A stretch of 54,759 bases of DNA from Candidatus Blautia stercoravium. Lineage in GTDB: Bacteria > Bacillota > Clostridia > Lachnospirales > Lachnospiraceae. The stretch spans positions 1 to 54,759 of the forward strand of contig DXFK01000179.1 of the NCBI GenBank assembly GCA_019114495.1. Reading direction: 5' to 3'. The translations under genes were made by a program, and so were the position numbers. Shown piece after piece: positions 52,740-54,759 of this stretch (positions within the stretch are counted from its first letter, which is position 1; each line of letters starts with the position of its first letter). Under the pieces are notes generated by a model. The model was not told the origin of the DNA and searched no databases. It saw only the letters and a list, made by a program, of their open reading frames with translations.

Positions 52740-53693
52740 TTATAAAAAGATTAAATTTGTGTCTTGACAGGAAGTCTTTGAATAAAGCTGGCAGTAAATG
52801 TCTCCAGCTACTGTTCGGTGATATGGAAGTATTCCATAATGGAATCTATGAGGGCATCTATAATAATGTCTATAGATTGGTTAAATGTAATGTCATTCAA
52901 TTCCTTCATCAGACAGAAAATAGTTGACAAAGTGTTTTATCATCTGTACATTCCATCGTTGTGCAACGGAAAGCATCATATATCGTGTGAACACAATGGC
53001 AGTATGGGCATTCAGTTCATCATAGGATGTGCTCCGACACTCTTTTACTAAACGAAGGTAGTATTTACAGGATTAAAAAAACATTTTGATATCCCATCGA
53101 TTTCCATAGATACGGATAATCTCTTCTTCTGACAGGAAGTATCCGTACTCAGAATTGCCAGCCAGTCTTTTTTCCTGTTTTTGTTACAGACGCAGACAAT
53201 CTTGGCAAGAATGGCCTCTTCACCAACGGTTACGTTTATGGAAAGAAGGTATTTTGAACATAGCAATTGTTTCCAGATGATGCACTTTCTTCCGTGTAAC
53301 AATCGCTTTCGGTGAAGAAAACCAACTGTCAAACAACACCTATTCTGCAGATAACCCTGTACGTTTTACTGCCTGGATGAGTTCCAGCGTCCCTTCGGTT
53401 GCCTTGCGGTGGGAGTGTTTCCTGTGTATTCCGGCAAGAGAACGTCCATCATAAGCAGATGCCTCACAAAGAAGATTTCTGTCATCTTCGGCTGAAAGCA
53501 GACAATGATTGTCGGGAAGAAAGGAATTCCTGTCCGACCAGCCTAAAGTCAGCATGCGGTATGCACGCTTATATTTCATGGAACAATGATCAAAAACTTT
53601 TGCAAGAAACCCTGTTTTAGAAGAACAAGAACGGTCAAACAGGCTATCGTCAATGATGAACACGTTTTTCACGGTATGTGGTATACTTGACAT
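52740..53693 (-). pseudogene. IS4-like transposase, frameshifted and degenerate
   Basis: From 53693 the frame reads NVFIIDDSLFDRSCSSKTGFLAKVFDHCSMKYKRAYRMLTLGW and breaks near 53340. A second piece (KIVCVCNKNRKKDWLAILSTDTS) is in another frame. Near 53130 the reading continues as LSEEEIIRIYGNRWDIKMFF, the YxxRWxIExFF motif of IS4 transposases. The remainder down to about 52740 has several stops. No intact product is possible. Confidence 0.75.
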
Positions 53694-53694
53694 G

Positions 53695-53761
53695 GCATAA
53701 ACCTCCTTACTGTGTAATTGTTTTTCGCCAATTCATTATACCACAGACAAGAGGTTTATGC
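53695..53761. repeat. 11-bp inverted repeat upstream of the IS4-like transposase
   Basis: GCATAAACCTC (53695-53705) and GAGGTTTATGC (53751-53761) flank the start region of the transposase remnant. It may be part of the IS end or its leader. Confidence 0.55.
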
Positions 53762-53852
53762 TTTTTTATGGGTTAAAGTATTGATTTTTCAAGGTTCAAC
53801 ACACCAAATGATGTGGGAGGTTTTAGTAATAAAATAAATTTGCTGAAAAAAA

Positions 53853-53881
53853 TTGACAATTATGTATTTTACGTATATACT
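53853..53881 (+). promoter_or_regulatory. Sigma-A promoter of the riboswitch leader
   Basis: TTGACA at 53853-53858 and TATACT at 53876-53881 with a 17-bp spacer. It starts a leader of about 370 bases up to the terminator. Confidence 0.85.
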
Positions 53882-53904
53882 TTTAAAGTAGATACGATGA
53901 GGGA

Positions 53905-53995
53905 TGTTTTAACAGGAACTCTTAATCAAAAGTCCGGTGCAAATCCGGCACGGATGTTGTGAATGCATGAGCATAAGTCAGCAGAGGTCGTTTCT
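53905..53995 (+). ncRNA. Cobalamin-riboswitch-like element, first and shorter copy
   Basis: AACAGGAACTC, AGTCCGGTGCAAATCCGGCACGG, then GTTGTGAATGCATGAGCATAAGTCAGCAGAGGTC follow the order of a cobalamin aptamer core (GGTGnAA...TCC, GC..G, an ACTGT-like segment and the AGTCAG end). The ACTGT-like segment is degenerate (TTGTGA). It may be a decayed or compact copy; a paired P1 cannot be seen clearly. Confidence 0.45.
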
Positions 53996-54004
53996 GGATA
54001 ATTG

Positions 54005-54206
54005 AAACTTTTTGTGGATGTGTCGTGGTAAAAATGGCGCATCTGAACAAGGAAAATGGGTGGAAAGCCCATACGGAACCGCCGCTGTAAATGCTTTGTT
54101 TGTGTTCGTTGGTGAAGGTCAGTCATTGGATAATATTCTGAGAGGGCAGAACACAAATTTCGTAGAAATTCACAAAAGTATAAGTCAGAAGACCTACAAA
54201 AAGTGT
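54005..54206 (+). ncRNA. Cobalamin riboswitch
   Basis: P1: ACTTTTTGTGG (54007 on) pairs with CCTACAAAAAGT (about 54193-54204). Core: AAGGAAAATGGGTGGAAAGCCCATACGGAACCGCCGCTGTAAATG, then GTATAAGTCAGAAGACCT before the closing P1 strand. These are the conserved B12-box and 3' elements. It binds a cobalamin and controls the terminator that follows. Confidence 0.85.
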
Positions 54207-54228
54207 ATTGAAGTTATCACAGAAATAC

Positions 54229-54258
54229 GGCTGTGGCATTTTGCCACAGCCTTTTTTT
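54229..54258 (+). terminator. Riboswitch-controlled intrinsic terminator
   Basis: GGCTGTGGCA (54229-54238) pairs with TGCCACAGCC (54242-54251), followed by seven T. With B12 bound, transcription should stop here. Confidence 0.9.
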
Positions 54259-54263
54259 ATGCC

Positions 54264-54759
54264 GTGTGTCCAGCGAAGCTGGACCACACTTGCCGGTGCA
54301 AGTCCGGTCGCGGTAATCGCCAGTGAGCCGCGTAGCTAAACCCGGTGCGTTGCAGTAATGCAGGGTGCTAAGCGGGTGGATAAAGTAACCTTGATAAAAG
54401 GAGCGAGCAATCATGCAGACCGTAACATCAAGTGAATTCTGCCGTATCGTTACAAAGGTCTCGAAAGAGAGCAAAGAGAAGTTGAGTCTCGGGCATATGG
54501 GCGAAAACCACGGAACGTGCGAAGAAACTGGAAAGCAGCACAGAAGAATCTCTCGGTATAAAGGAAGCGGTATGTATGAAAAGTGTGGTTCGGAATTGGA
54601 GAGACCCTACCCATCACCGAAAGGTAAAGAGAAAGCGTATAAGCTTGGCGAAAACGTATTTCTGATGGAAGGGAGTCGGAGAGGAACATAGTACCGACAA
54701 TGGCTGTGCAAGAAAACGCAGTTTATGGGAAGGTTCCTTACTTCATTCATGTTTGTAGA
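54264..54759 (+). ncRNA. 5' part of a group II intron
   Basis: Starts with GTGTG (54264-54268), followed by CCAGCGAAGCTGG hairpin, GGTGCAAGTCCGG, GTGAGCCGCGTAGCTAAACCCGG and later GGGAGTCGGAGAGGAACATAGTACCGAC, all typical of domain I of bacterial group II introns. The intron continues past the window, where the reverse transcriptase/maturase gene would be expected. The 92-residue ORF inside it (54413-54691) is not a protein I recognise. The intron begins five bases after the terminator T-run. Confidence 0.75.

Noticed and set aside
54413..54691. 92-codon frame inside the group II intron
   Set aside because: It lies in intron domain I sequence that must form RNA structure, and it has no similarity to the maturase or any protein I know.

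Overview
The window reads as a chromosomal segment of a low-to-mid GC Gram-positive anaerobe, most likely a gut Lachnospiraceae (Blautia/Ruminococcus-like). The signs are strong AGGAGG ribosome-binding sites, sigma-A promoters with 17-bp spacers, class III ribonucleotide reductase, rubredoxin, MutS2, YhaM, DUF4179 anti-sigma proteins and many overlapping start/stop codons. This taxonomic call is inference from gene content; no 16S gene is present.

Region by region. 1-3609: housekeeping and nucleotide-hygiene genes (rhodanese, two YfcE-type phosphodiesterases, a THUMP rRNA methyltransferase, the XTP/dITP pyrophosphatase). 3749-4520: a seven-gene tRNA operon (Pro, Gly, Arg, His, Gln, Lys, Leu). 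4507-7530: a decayed 3-kb island inserted in the 3' end of tRNA-Leu, with a 15-bp att repeat, a broken tyrosine integrase, a dinD fragment, a sigma-factor fragment and a holin-like type I toxin. The original tRNA-operon terminator now lies beyond it. 7605-10585: an ECF sigma/anti-sigma pair, a polysaccharide deacetylase and a DUF3783 protein, all on the minus strand. 10706-35459: a BTAD-AAA regulator, hutH with an NhaC-type transporter, rubredoxin, aldose epimerase, dapF, nrdD, a B12-binding radical SAM/nth/exonuclease run, an AIR-synthase-like protein, trmL, a two-component system, mutS2, a triad-less HtrA-like protein, yhaM and rlmD.

35154-52250 is a 17.1-kb integrative mobilizable element inserted in the 3' end of rlmD. 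It carries a cargo operon (small XRE regulator, zinc-ribbon membrane proteins, SPFH-GYF protein, small membrane protein), a pMV158-type oriT, regulators on the minus strand, a primase/SF3 helicase pair, a MobV relaxase, a RhuM protein next to an OLD-like ATPase/TOPRIM nuclease, and a large serine recombinase whose 3' end is the right attachment site. Insertion has apparently exchanged C-termini: RlmD now ends with about 90 residues that look like a recombinase tail, and the recombinase ends with what looks like the original RlmD tail.

52303-54759: remnants of IS3- and IS4-type transposases, then a strong promoter, two cobalamin-riboswitch-like elements, an intrinsic terminator and, five bases later, the 5' part of a group II intron running off the window. 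The gene controlled by the riboswitch is not in view.

The most interesting candidates are the C-terminal exchange at rlmD, the SPFH/zinc-ribbon cargo operon, the oriT placed 5 kb from its relaxase, the HtrA-like protein lacking all three catalytic residues, and the riboswitch-terminator-intron arrangement.
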